A DNA stretch of 5,831 bases from an uncultured Chloroflexaceae bacterium (GTDB taxonomy: Bacteria > Chloroflexota > Chloroflexia > Chloroflexales > Chloroflexaceae). How positions within the stretch are numbered: the first letter of the stretch is position 1; the number at the start of each line of letters is the position of its first letter. This document shows, one piece after another, positions 1 through 5,719 of this stretch. The notes below the pieces were generated by a model. That model worked only from the letters and a program-made list of their open reading frames with translations. It did not search any database and was not told where the DNA came from. The DNA lies in assembly GCA_937141995.1 (NCBI GenBank), contig CAKZQX010001044.1, positions 1 through 5,831 of the forward strand, given 5' to 3'. The translations under genes and the position numbers were made by a program.

Positions 1-46
1 CATCGGGTGAAACGTCCGGTTTGCATGGCAACCGCGTAGCTCCTGT
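1..46 (+). repeat. 46-bp dispersed repeat, copy A (inverted partner at 5634-5679)
   Basis: This stretch matches the reverse complement of 5634-5679 at 36 of 46 positions without gaps. The conserved blocks are 4-14, 16-23, 31-38 and 41-46, and most differences fall in 24-30. A short hairpin can form in plus-strand RNA: 2-7 pairs with 15-20 around a seven-base TGAAACG loop, using two G-U pairs. The copy lies at the window edge, so it may extend further left. It lies downstream of the minus-strand gene that ends at 148 and points towards it. I do not recognise a named repeat family. Confidence 0.6.
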
Positions 47-86
47 CACTTATGTGAAAATAAAATGGATAGAGAAAGGAAATACA

Positions 87-131
87 AACCAGGAAAAACC
101 TGTACAGAGCACGAGCAGGTTCTTCCTGGTT
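87..131 (-). terminator. Hairpin terminator after the 148-1011 gene
   Basis: Positions 87-102 pair with 116-131 in a 16-bp stem around a 13-nt loop, starting 17 bases past the minus-strand stop codon. The only non-Watson-Crick pair (96 with 122) is an A-C mismatch in plus-strand RNA but a G-U wobble in minus-strand RNA, so the full stem forms only in the transcript of the minus-strand gene. The minus-strand sequence after the stem is T-rich but has no long uninterrupted T run, so termination may be imperfect. Confidence 0.6.
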
Positions 132-147
132 GTAGCGGTGCAGACTG

Positions 148-1011
148 CTAGAGCGGGCTCTCGGCGACCCGGCCGCTGTGGTTGCGTGGCGCAGAGTAGA
201 CCGCTTCACCGTCGCCTTCCGGTTCGCTGTAGGTGTTGGCAACCAGATCTTCGCCCAGGGCAATCTGGTTTGAGGTGGCAACGGACCAGGCCATTGTCGC
301 ATCAAGCAGATTTTCGATCAGGGGCACCCAGGCTTTGCGAATGTAGTGCGCAACCAGGTAGGGCCGCTCGATGGGGGTCGGGATCTGGGCCACCATCGGT
401 ACAATCTCTTTCTTCTGCGTACCACCGCGTGCCACCTCTGCGCCCGGCCCCAGGGGAATGCTGCATGCATAAAATGGCGGATTGAGCGGCGGCTGGCCTT
501 GCTGGGTGCGCAGCCGGTCAATCGCATCCAGCACATCATACTGGCGCATCAGCGCCTCGAGCATATCGCCGGTCAGGGTACTCTTTACCGAGACCAGCAG
601 CGGCTCGGTATAGCCAACCTCGAGCAGCGGTCGCATCAATGCCCGCAACTTGAGCACCGACTGGGGTCGGCCATCCGGCAATGTCCGCCAGGCATAGGCG
701 ATGCCGTAGCGCTCCGGGTCGGTACGCATCTCACCGATGCTCTGAACGCCCTCGGCAATCACAAACAGATCCGCCGTTTCAACCGCCCAGTGCGTCACCA
801 GGTTGCCACCACTGTGCCGGATCGTGACGGTACTGAAGCCCGCCTGCTGCATGGCTTCGTCCAATGCCTCCACGCGCCCGGTCTGGATCAACCACCCGGC
901 GTAGATGCTGCGCTGCTGCGTTTGCAGACCCGTTGACCATTGCAGCAACGGATCGGCCACACGCGCCAGCGGTCGTCGTGCCGGGCCCCGCGAGAACGAT
1001 ACTTCTTCCAT
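148..1011 (-). CDS. Hypothetical protein, 287 aa, family not recognised
   Basis: I do not recognise this protein and assign no function. It is 287 residues with an ATG start, preceded by an AG-rich stretch (AGGATAGAGG) that can serve as the ribosome binding site. It has no signal peptide, no membrane segment and a single cysteine (about residue 183), so a soluble cytoplasmic protein is likely. The first 170 residues look like a compact alpha/beta region with well-spaced hydrophobic strands (for example DLFVIAEG near 81-88 and PLLVSVKS near 137-144). Residues 171-210 are rich in Pro and Gly. A helical-looking stretch follows (218-250), then an acidic and polar tail (254-287) that is probably disordered. 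A promoter at 1082-1110 and a terminator at 87-131 make it look like a single-gene unit. The open frame is convincingly coding, because composition, promoter, ribosome site and terminator all agree on the minus strand. Confidence 0.8.
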   Translation of the reverse strand: MEEVSFSRGPARRPLARVADPLLQWSTGLQTQQRSIYAGWLIQTGRVEALDEAMQQAGFSTVTIRHSGGNLVTHWAVETADLFVIAEGVQSIGEMRTDPERYGIAYAWRTLPDGRPQSVLKLRALMRPLLEVGYTEPLLVSVKSTLTGDMLEALMRQYDVLDAIDRLRTQQGQPPLNPPFYACSIPLGPGAEVARGGTQKKEIVPMVAQIPTPIERPYLVAHYIRKAWVPLIENLLDATMAWSVATSNQIALGEDLVANTYSEPEGDGEAVYSAPRNHSGRVAESPL

Positions 1012-1081
1012 ACGTTGCCTCTATCCTTACCAATGCGCTTCCCCGTTCTGCGCCCCGCAGGTGTCCACGGTGGCTGAGAGT

Positions 1082-1110
1082 AGTATAACACATTTGTTCT
1101 CTTTTGCCAA
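1082..1110 (-). promoter_or_regulatory. Sigma70-like promoter for the 148-1011 gene
   Basis: Read on the minus strand, TTGGCA (1110-1105) and TATACT (1087-1082) are separated by exactly 17 bp. Each hexamer differs from the consensus TTGACA/TATAAT at one position. Transcription would start near 1075, giving a leader of about 64 nt before the ATG at 1011. The promoter lies between the GNAT gene and the hypothetical gene, so the latter can be expressed alone, although no terminator is visible after the GNAT gene. Confidence 0.65.
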
Positions 1111-1132
1111 CAGGGGGGTTACGGACTACCGA

Positions 1133-1921
1133 CTACAACCGAAACCGCACAAAGGCAAAGCGTTCGGCGGGCCAGAAGCCCAATCGCCGGTAGGCGGCAT
1201 AGGCGCTGTCGTTGTCGGTCATAACCAGCAGGTAGACGCGCGGGGCCAGGGTAAACCCGGCGCGGGCCAGTGTACTGACGCAGGCGCGCGAGAATCCCTG
1301 GCGGCGGTAGGCCGGGTGGGTCACAATATTGCCGATTTCAATCACATCGGTGGTGGCAAAGTGGGTTGCGGCCATTGCGACAAGCTGCTCAGCGACAAAT
1401 GCGCCAAAGGCGGGTCCATTTGCCAGAATGCCGGGACGCCAGGCCACCATGCCGCCCTGCTCTGCCAGCGCCTGCATCGCCGGCAGATCCGCTTCGTGCA
1501 ACCGCCGGATATCGGGCAGTTCGTGCGGTTTGAGCGTTTCCGGTTCGACCACCATCTGCCACTCCAACTCCAGCGACTCAACCCGGACATATTGGGATAA
1601 CTGCCGGGCGCGATGTTCGGGGACAACTGTGCTGATCGTATCGGTACGCAGCGCGGGAACCCGTTCGGCCAGCGCTGCCAGCAGTGTCGGCAACGGATCG
1701 CCCAGTTCGGCCACGAAGGTCACTGCCGGAAAGGGCAGATCACGGTAGTGAGAGGCCACGCCCTGGATCAGTTCCCGGCTGTGGGCCACCACCACCGCAC
1801 AGTTTGGGCGTAGTTGGGTCACGTTCGAGAGGGGAATAGCATTGCGGTAGGGTGCCCGGCGCAGATACTCCAGCGCATGCGGCTGCCAGACATTATCAAG
1901 ATCCGAGATCTCTAAGGTCAT
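1133..1921 (-). CDS. GNAT-family N-acetyltransferase
   Basis: This is a 262-residue GCN5-related N-acetyltransferase, which would transfer an acetyl group from acetyl-CoA to an amine. The substrate cannot be told from sequence. The catalytic fold is in the C-terminal half, from about residue 130. Residues 198-213 contain the beta4/motif A pattern NIVTHPAYRRQGFSRA, where the RRQGFS segment fits the R/Q-x-x-G-x-G/A pyrophosphate-binding loop, with Ser in place of the last Gly/Ala. Residues 237-249 (NDSAYAAYRRLGF) are the motif B signature common to the family. The first 129 residues resemble the degenerate N-terminal half of two-domain GNAT proteins (an RNAIPLSNV-like stretch), but this is inference. 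I chose the ATG at 1921 because GGAGA lies about 8 nt upstream of it. An in-frame GTG at 1948 would add nine residues but has no properly spaced ribosome site. The gene is divergent from phoX. Confidence 0.87.
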   Translation of the reverse strand: MTLEISDLDNVWQPHALEYLRRAPYRNAIPLSNVTQLRPNCAVVVAHSRELIQGVASHYRDLPFPAVTFVAELGDPLPTLLAALAERVPALRTDTISTVVPEHRARQLSQYVRVESLELEWQMVVEPETLKPHELPDIRRLHEADLPAMQALAEQGGMVAWRPGILANGPAFGAFVAEQLVAMAATHFATTDVIEIGNIVTHPAYRRQGFSRACVSTLARAGFTLAPRVYLLVMTDNDSAYAAYRRLGFWPAERFAFVRFRL

Positions 1922-2010
1922 AGCGTGTCTCCAGATGCGATCAGGCACTCTCCATAGTAACGGAGCCAGGCATACGCCGAGGTTCCCGGCAGCAGGCTTG
2001 TCTCCGCTTT

Positions 2011-2039
2011 ATTGTACGCGGCCTGGGGCCATCCGGCAA
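2011..2039 (-). promoter_or_regulatory. Candidate promoter for the GNAT gene
   Basis: On the minus strand, TTGCCG (2039-2034) and TACAAT (2016-2011) are separated by 17 bp. The -10 box is one base off consensus and the -35 box two bases off. Transcription would start near 2004, about 83 nt before the ATG at 1921. The -35 box lies only 11 bases from the first TTAAC-like repeat of the divergent phoX control region, so a regulator bound there could affect both directions. Confidence 0.45.
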
Positions 2040-2050
2040 CCCGGAGCCTG

Positions 2051-2109
2051 TTAAGAAATTCTTTACGCTCATTTAACTTCTCCTTAACGTGGACTAACAG
2101 TTCATTAAA
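2051..2109 (+). promoter_or_regulatory. Pho-box-like array: six TTAAC repeats at 10-11 bp spacing
   Basis: Six related pentamers lie on the plus strand: TTAAG (2051), TTTAC (2062), TTAAC (2073), TTAAC (2084), CTAAC (2094) and TTAAA (2105). Their start-to-start spacings are 11, 11, 11, 10 and 11 bp, so all face the same side of the helix. Tandem repeats of this type at 11-bp spacing are the known binding pattern of PhoB/PhoP-type response regulators (TTAACA-like in Bacillus, CTTAACCT-like in cyanobacteria). The last repeat ends 10 bp before a TATACT box and occupies the place of the -35 element, as in PhoB/PhoP-activated promoters. With a PhoX-type phosphatase downstream, phosphate-starvation control is the natural reading. 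The regulator gene is not in the window. Confidence 0.72.
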
Positions 2110-2119
2110 TAACCAAACA

Positions 2120-2125
2120 TATACT
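2120..2125 (+). promoter_or_regulatory. -10 box of the predicted phoX promoter
   Basis: TATACT differs from TATAAT at one base. At the 17-bp distance there is no good -35 hexamer (the sequence there is within the last TTAAC repeats), which fits an activator-dependent promoter. Transcription would start near 2132, about 275 nt before the phoX ATG. Confidence 0.5.
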
Positions 2126-2131
2126 AAATTC

Positions 2132-2406
2132 CATGGTTACTCCCGACGGCCATGGCTGACTCTCCACCAATAATGCAATGCGCCATTCGTATGCAGCATG
2201 AAGGGCATACGGGTGAGCCACCATGATGTGGAACTATTAGCCTGTCTCGCATGCTTCGGTTTGCGCCAGTGGTTTGGGCATGGCTGTCGTGGGGCGGAGC
2301 AGTAACCTGCCTGCGTCCAGCCCGAGTCGTTGGGAACCTGATTGGCGTTCCGGTAGTACGCCTGAGTAGATCTATCGATAATCTGCAATGAGGAGAGCTG
2401 AACAGT
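2132..2406 (+). other. Long untranslated leader upstream of phoX
   Basis: No convincing gene lies here. The longest plausible plus-strand frame is 24 codons (2152-2226) and lacks a ribosome site. Visible structure includes a perfect 7-bp hairpin (2188-2194 with 2205-2211, 10-nt loop). Near the 3' end are two hairpins that exclude each other: GGAAC 2333-2337 with GTTCC 2347-2351, or GGCGT 2344-2348 with ACGCC 2358-2362. I see no match to a riboswitch class I know. The segment ends with the phoX ribosome site AGGAGAG (2391-2397), about 9-11 nt before the ATG. The leader assignment depends on the promoter at 2120-2125 being the one used. Confidence 0.4.
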
Positions 2407-4461
2407 ATGAGCAACTTCGACGAGCAAGACTTGCACGTTGTTCGTTCGACCCGGGGACGGGGTGAGACCTTTGCCGAAATTATGCGGCGGCGCATCAGCC
2501 GCCGGGCCTTCCTGCGCGGGACGGCAACCGTCTCAACCGTGATGGGCGTCGCCGCCTGTACACCGGCACCCGAGGAGGCGGCCGAGGTAGCGCCGACGGA
2601 AGCGCCCACCGATGCACCTGAGCCGACGGAAGCACCGACCGAAGCGCCTGAACCAACCGCCGAGGCAACTGCAACGCCGGCTGAAATCGTCGACTCCAGC
2701 CTGCCCTTTACCGCCATTCAGCCACGCCCCAACACTGACACTGAGGTCGCCGTACCGGATGGGTATCAGGTCGGGGTGCTGCTCAGGTGGGGCGACCCGC
2801 TCTTTCCGGATGCGCCGGAGTTTGATCCGGAGAACCAGACGCCGGAGGCTCAGGCACAGCAGTTTGGCTATAACTGTGATTATGTCGGCTTCCTGCCGCT
2901 GCCCGCAGGCTCCACCACAGCAGATAACGGGCTCCTGGTGGTCAACCATGAGTATACCAACCCGGAGCTTATGTTCCCCGGCTATCTCGACATTACGAAC
3001 CCGGACGAAGAGCCAACGCCCAATGTCACCCAGCAGATTGTTGACACTGAGATCGAGGCCCACGGTGTTGCGGTGGTCGAGGTTAGTCGCAATGGGAATG
3101 GCTGGAGCTACAATCGGGACTCGCAGTATAATCGCCGCCTGACCGGCACCAGCCCGATTGCGATCTCCGGCCCGGCCGCCGACCATGAGTGGTTGCAGAC
3201 CAGCGCCGACCCGACCGGGCAGGATATTCGGGGGACGCTGAACAACTGTGCCGCAGGCAAGACCCCCTGGGGCACGGTGGTCACCGCCGAGGAGAACTTC
3301 CACCAGTATTTTGCCAACCTGGGCCAGTTGCCGGACGATGATCCGCGCAAGGAGATTCACGACCGCTACGGCATCCCGGAGGAGGCCTCCGAGCGGTTGT
3401 GGGAGCAGTTCCAGCCGCGCTTTGATGTGGCCCAGGAGCCGAATGAGCCGTTCCGCTTTGGCTGGGCGGTTGAGATCGATCCCTACGATCCCGACTTCAC
3501 CCCGGTGAAGCGCACCTGGCTGGGCCGCTTCCGCCACGAGGCGCAGACCTTTGCCGTTGCGCCGGATGGCCGCGTCGTTGTCTACACCGGCGATGATGCG
3601 CGCTTTGAGTATGTCTATAAGTTTGTCTCCAACGGCACCTACAATGCCGAGGATCGCACAGCCAACTTTGGCCTGCTGGACGACGGCATGCTCTACGTCG
3701 CCAAATTCAACGACGACGGCTCGGGCGAGTGGATGCCGCTGGAGTTCGGCACCGGGCCACTGACCGAGGAGAATGGCTTTACCTCGCAGAGCGATGTGCT
3801 GATGAAGACTCGCCTCGCAGGGGATGCGCTGGGGGCTACCAAGATGGACCGCCCCGAAGATATCGAGCCCAACCCGGTCAACAACAAGGTCTACATCGCG
3901 CTGACCAACAACACCAACCGAGGCGTGGACGATAACCCCGGAACGGATGAGGCCAATCCGCGCCCTGAAAATGCCTACGGCCATGTGATCGAGTTGACCG
4001 AAGCGGGTGACAACTATGCCGCAACCAGCTTCGGCTGGGAGATCTTCATCCTCTGCGGCGACCCCGAAGATGAGTCAACCTACTTCGCCGGCTTCTCCAA
4101 AGATCAGGTCAGCCCGATTGCCAACCCGGACAACGTGGCCTTCGATACGGTGGGCAACCTCTGGATTGCCACGGACGGCCAGCCGCGCACCCTGGAATTC
4201 AACGACGCGCTCTTTGGCGTGCCGGTTTCCGGCCCGGAACGGGGCTATCTCAAGCAGTTCTTCTCGTCCGTCGCGGGTAGCGAGGTGTGTGGACCGGAGT
4301 TTACGCCGGACGACACAACGCTCTTCCTGGCGATTCAGCATCCGGGCGAGGGCGGTACTTACGATGTTCCGATCACCTCCTGGCCGGAGGAGTCGGGGCC
4401 GCCGCGTCCAAGCGTGCTGGCGATCTGGGCCGATAGCGGTGGCGCAATCGGACAGGTCTAG
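2407..4461 (+). CDS. phoX: PhoX-family (DUF839) alkaline phosphatase, Tat-exported lipoprotein
   Basis: This 684-residue protein belongs to the PhoX/DUF839 family of phosphatases, which use an iron-calcium cofactor to release phosphate from organic esters outside the cytoplasm. The N-terminus carries a twin-arginine motif (SRRAFLRG, residues 31-38), a short hydrophobic stretch and a lipobox VAAC with Cys51. This predicts export by the Tat system folded with its metals, then lipid anchoring at the outer face of the membrane. Residues 52-93 form a Pro/Glu/Thr/Ala linker with a duplicated ten-residue unit. The catalytic region shows typical family blocks: FGYNCDYVGFLPL (153-165), VVNHEYTN (178-185), WGTVVTAEENF (288-298), GRFRHEA (373-379), YTGDDARFEYVYKF (393-406), DRPEDIEPNP (481-490) and NPDNVAFD with IATDG (573-591). 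Cys157 is at the place where I expect the iron-ligand cysteine of Pseudomonas fluorescens PhoX. The length is normal. AGGAGAG precedes the ATG. The Pho-box-like array upstream supports the role in phosphate scavenging. Confidence 0.92.
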   Translation: MSNFDEQDLHVVRSTRGRGETFAEIMRRRISRRAFLRGTATVSTVMGVAACTPAPEEAAEVAPTEAPTDAPEPTEAPTEAPEPTAEATATPAEIVDSSLPFTAIQPRPNTDTEVAVPDGYQVGVLLRWGDPLFPDAPEFDPENQTPEAQAQQFGYNCDYVGFLPLPAGSTTADNGLLVVNHEYTNPELMFPGYLDITNPDEEPTPNVTQQIVDTEIEAHGVAVVEVSRNGNGWSYNRDSQYNRRLTGTSPIAISGPAADHEWLQTSADPTGQDIRGTLNNCAAGKTPWGTVVTAEENFHQYFANLGQLPDDDPRKEIHDRYGIPEEASERLWEQFQPRFDVAQEPNEPFRFGWAVEIDPYDPDFTPVKRTWLGRFRHEAQTFAVAPDGRVVVYTGDDARFEYVYKFVSNGTYNAEDRTANFGLLDDGMLYVAKFNDDGSGEWMPLEFGTGPLTEENGFTSQSDVLMKTRLAGDALGATKMDRPEDIEPNPVNNKVYIALTNNTNRGVDDNPGTDEANPRPENAYGHVIELTEAGDNYAATSFGWEIFILCGDPEDESTYFAGFSKDQVSPIANPDNVAFDTVGNLWIATDGQPRTLEFNDALFGVPVSGPERGYLKQFFSSVAGSEVCGPEFTPDDTTLFLAIQHPGEGGTYDVPITSWPEESGPPRPSVLAIWADSGGAIGQV
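2596..2655 (+). repeat. Tandem 30-bp duplication coding the phoX linker
   Basis: Two 30-bp units (2596-2625 and 2626-2655) encode TEAPTDAPEP and TEAPTEAPEP. They differ at six bases, five of them synonymous, so the amino-acid composition has been kept while the DNA drifted. It serves as a flexible spacer between the lipid anchor and the phosphatase domain. Such linkers are common in lipoproteins of Chloroflexota and Gram-positive bacteria. Confidence 0.75.
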
Positions 4462-4584
4462 GTATCGAGAGAACAAAGAACCAGAGAACACAACGTCTCT
4501 CGCGCATGGTTAAGCGTAGAACCAGTTTGTTTTTTGTCCTCTGTTTGTCGGTTCTTTTTATACCTTGCACGTTTGGAACTGAAT

Positions 4585-4616
4585 ATCGCCGGTGGCAGCT
4601 TTCTGCCACCGGCGAT
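4585..4616. terminator. Strong hairpin between convergent phoX and etfA, probable bidirectional terminator
   Basis: Positions 4585-4598 and 4603-4616 form a perfect 14-bp GC-rich stem with a 4-nt loop. It begins 16 bases past the etfA stop on the minus strand and 123 bases past the phoX stop on the plus strand. A TTTT run follows at 4623-4626 on the plus strand. On the minus strand no T run follows directly. The site between two converging genes supports a shared transcription end. Upstream in the same gap, a T-rich stretch (about 4527-4559) with an AGAACC/GGTTCT pair (4518-4523, 4550-4555) may assist on the phoX side. Confidence 0.65.
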
Positions 4617-4632
4617 GCGCTGTTTTATCCGG

Positions 4633-5613
4633 TCAACCCAGCCGCTGCTGCAACTCCGCCGTCAGCAGCGGCAGGATCTCATTCACATCCCCCGTAATGC
4701 CATAGGTGGCGGCCCGGAAGATCGGTGCATCGGCATCCTGGTTGATGGCAACGATGGTCCGGCTGGTGCGCATCCCCGCCAGATGCTGGATCGCCCCGCT
4801 GATGCCACAGGCCAGGTAGAGCTTCGGGCTGACGGTTTTGCCGGTCTGACCGACCTGATGCTCGTAGGGTACCCATCCCGCATCGACAATCGCGCGGCTT
4901 GCGCCGTATGCGCCCCCCAGTGCCGCAGCCAGGGGCGGGATCAGCTTGTAGTAGTTCTCGGCATTGCCCAGGCCACGCCCACCGGAGACGATAACACTCG
5001 CGTCGGCCAGGTTCACCGCGCCGCTCTTCGCGCTGGTCTCCGTAACCTGCGTGCGCATAGCGGTTGCCGGGAGCGTGCCTCGGATCACCTGACCGCTTCG
5101 TTCAGCCTGCGCCTGGGCCGCCGGGAAGCTCTGCTTGCGGGCCGCGATAATCGCCGGCCGTGCCGCGCCAAACTGCATGGTGTTGAGCACATTCCCGCCA
5201 TGCGAGGGCCGCACCACGCTGATCTGCCCATCCTCCAGGGTGATCGCGGTAGCATCTACCACCAGGCCAACGTTCAGCTCCGCCGCCAGAGCCGCCGCGA
5301 AGTCGCGCATCTGAAAGCTCGTGCCGGTCAGCAGCAGCTCGGGTGCATGCTCCCGGATCAGGGCGGCGGCGGCGGCAACATAGCCATCGCTGGTGTAGTG
5401 CGCCAGCGCCGGATCATCCACCAGGTAGGCGCTGGCGGCACCCAGGGCAAACGCCCGCTCGGTCAGCGTCTCAACCTGCGACCCGATGATCAGTGCGGCC
5501 AGAGGCTGTCCCAGCGCCTCAGCCAGTTCGCGCCCCTTGCCCAGCAGTTCCCGCGAAATCGGGGCGATGTCATGCTCGCCCGGTTCAATAAAAACCCACA
5601 CGCCGTTAGGCAT
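4633..5613 (-). CDS. etfA: Electron transfer flavoprotein, alpha subunit (FAD-binding)
   Basis: This 326-residue protein is the alpha subunit of electron transfer flavoprotein, which pairs with EtfB to carry electrons from flavin dehydrogenases such as acyl-CoA dehydrogenases to the quinone pool. The N-terminal domain (about 1-195) has the usual alpha/beta pattern, including TGTSFQMRDFAAALAAEL (96-113). The C-terminal FAD domain is complete: SGGRGLG (210-216, Arg213), GASRAIVDAGWVPYEHQVGQTG (237-258 overall) and the family signature LYLACGISGAIQHLAG continuing to VAIN (265-291) with Gln276 and His277. The end, ADAPIFRAATYGITGDVNEILP, matches the usual close of the family. Length is normal. 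GAGAGGGG lies about 7 nt before the ATG at 5613. The partner etfB is not next to it inside the window, which is unusual because the two are mostly adjacent. It may lie beyond 5831 or elsewhere. Confidence 0.95.
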   Translation of the reverse strand: MPNGVWVFIEPGEHDIAPISRELLGKGRELAEALGQPLAALIIGSQVETLTERAFALGAASAYLVDDPALAHYTSDGYVAAAAALIREHAPELLLTGTSFQMRDFAAALAAELNVGLVVDATAITLEDGQISVVRPSHGGNVLNTMQFGAARPAIIAARKQSFPAAQAQAERSGQVIRGTLPATAMRTQVTETSAKSGAVNLADASVIVSGGRGLGNAENYYKLIPPLAAALGGAYGASRAIVDAGWVPYEHQVGQTGKTVSPKLYLACGISGAIQHLAGMRTSRTIVAINQDADAPIFRAATYGITGDVNEILPLLTAELQQRLG

Positions 5614-5633
5614 GATTTTTCCCCTCTCAGTTT

Positions 5634-5679
5634 ACAGGACGTACGCGGTGGTTCATCAAACCGGGCGTTTCACCCGGTG
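5634..5679 (-). repeat. 46-bp dispersed repeat, copy B (inverted partner at 1-46)
   Basis: On the minus strand this copy matches positions 1-46 at 36 of 46 bases without gaps. It lies 21 bases upstream of the etfA start codon, in the same orientation as etfA. Its outer part forms a clean hairpin, with ACCGGG (5660-5665) pairing with CCCGGT (5673-5678) around a 7-nt loop. The pairing is kept in copy A through G-U wobbles when that copy is read from the plus strand. It could be part of the etfA leader or an intergenic repeat inserted there. Confidence 0.6.
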
Positions 5680-5719
5680 AACGGCAGAATCGCCTGCGGC
5701 AGCATGGTACTGTTTTGAT

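Noticed and set aside
1..46. Resemblance of GGGTGAAACGTCCGGTTTG to domain V of bacterial group II introns
   Set aside because: The right side looks similar, but the 3' strand of the upper stem is missing between the GAAA and CGTCCGG parts. The AGC triad is also missing in copy B, where the left strand is visible. The sequence is better explained as a simple hairpin with a 7-nt loop.
65..151. A 28-codon plus-strand frame starting at an ATG placed like the etfA start relative to the 46-bp repeat
   Set aside because: There is no ribosome binding site, its length is within chance, and it runs through the terminator hairpin.
2330..2359. Possible nearer phoX promoter TTGGGA-18-TAGTAC
   Set aside because: The -10 box matches at only three of six positions. 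The Pho-box-linked TATACT upstream is much better supported.
2124..2717. Minus-strand frames across the phoX leader and its N-terminus (up to 197 codons)
   Set aside because: They overlap the phoX Tat/lipobox/linker coding region, and the Ser/Ala/Gly-rich part is just the reverse of the linker repeat. No ribosome site or domain is visible.
2533..3984. A 483-codon open frame on the minus strand inside phoX
   Set aside because: It is antisense to a clear PhoX protein. Its translation is rich in Arg, Gly, Ile and Val with no recognisable motif, and long antisense frames are expected opposite GC-rich coding sequence.
5631..5659. Possible etfA promoter TTGATG-17-TGTAAA on the minus strand
   Set aside because: Each box matches the consensus at only four of six positions, and the implied start near 5624 would fall inside the ribosome binding site.
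4534..5718. A 394-codon open frame on the plus strand opposite etfA
   Set aside because: The minus strand encodes a complete EtfA with all FAD motifs. The opposite frame has no family features and is a by-product of GC-rich codon use.
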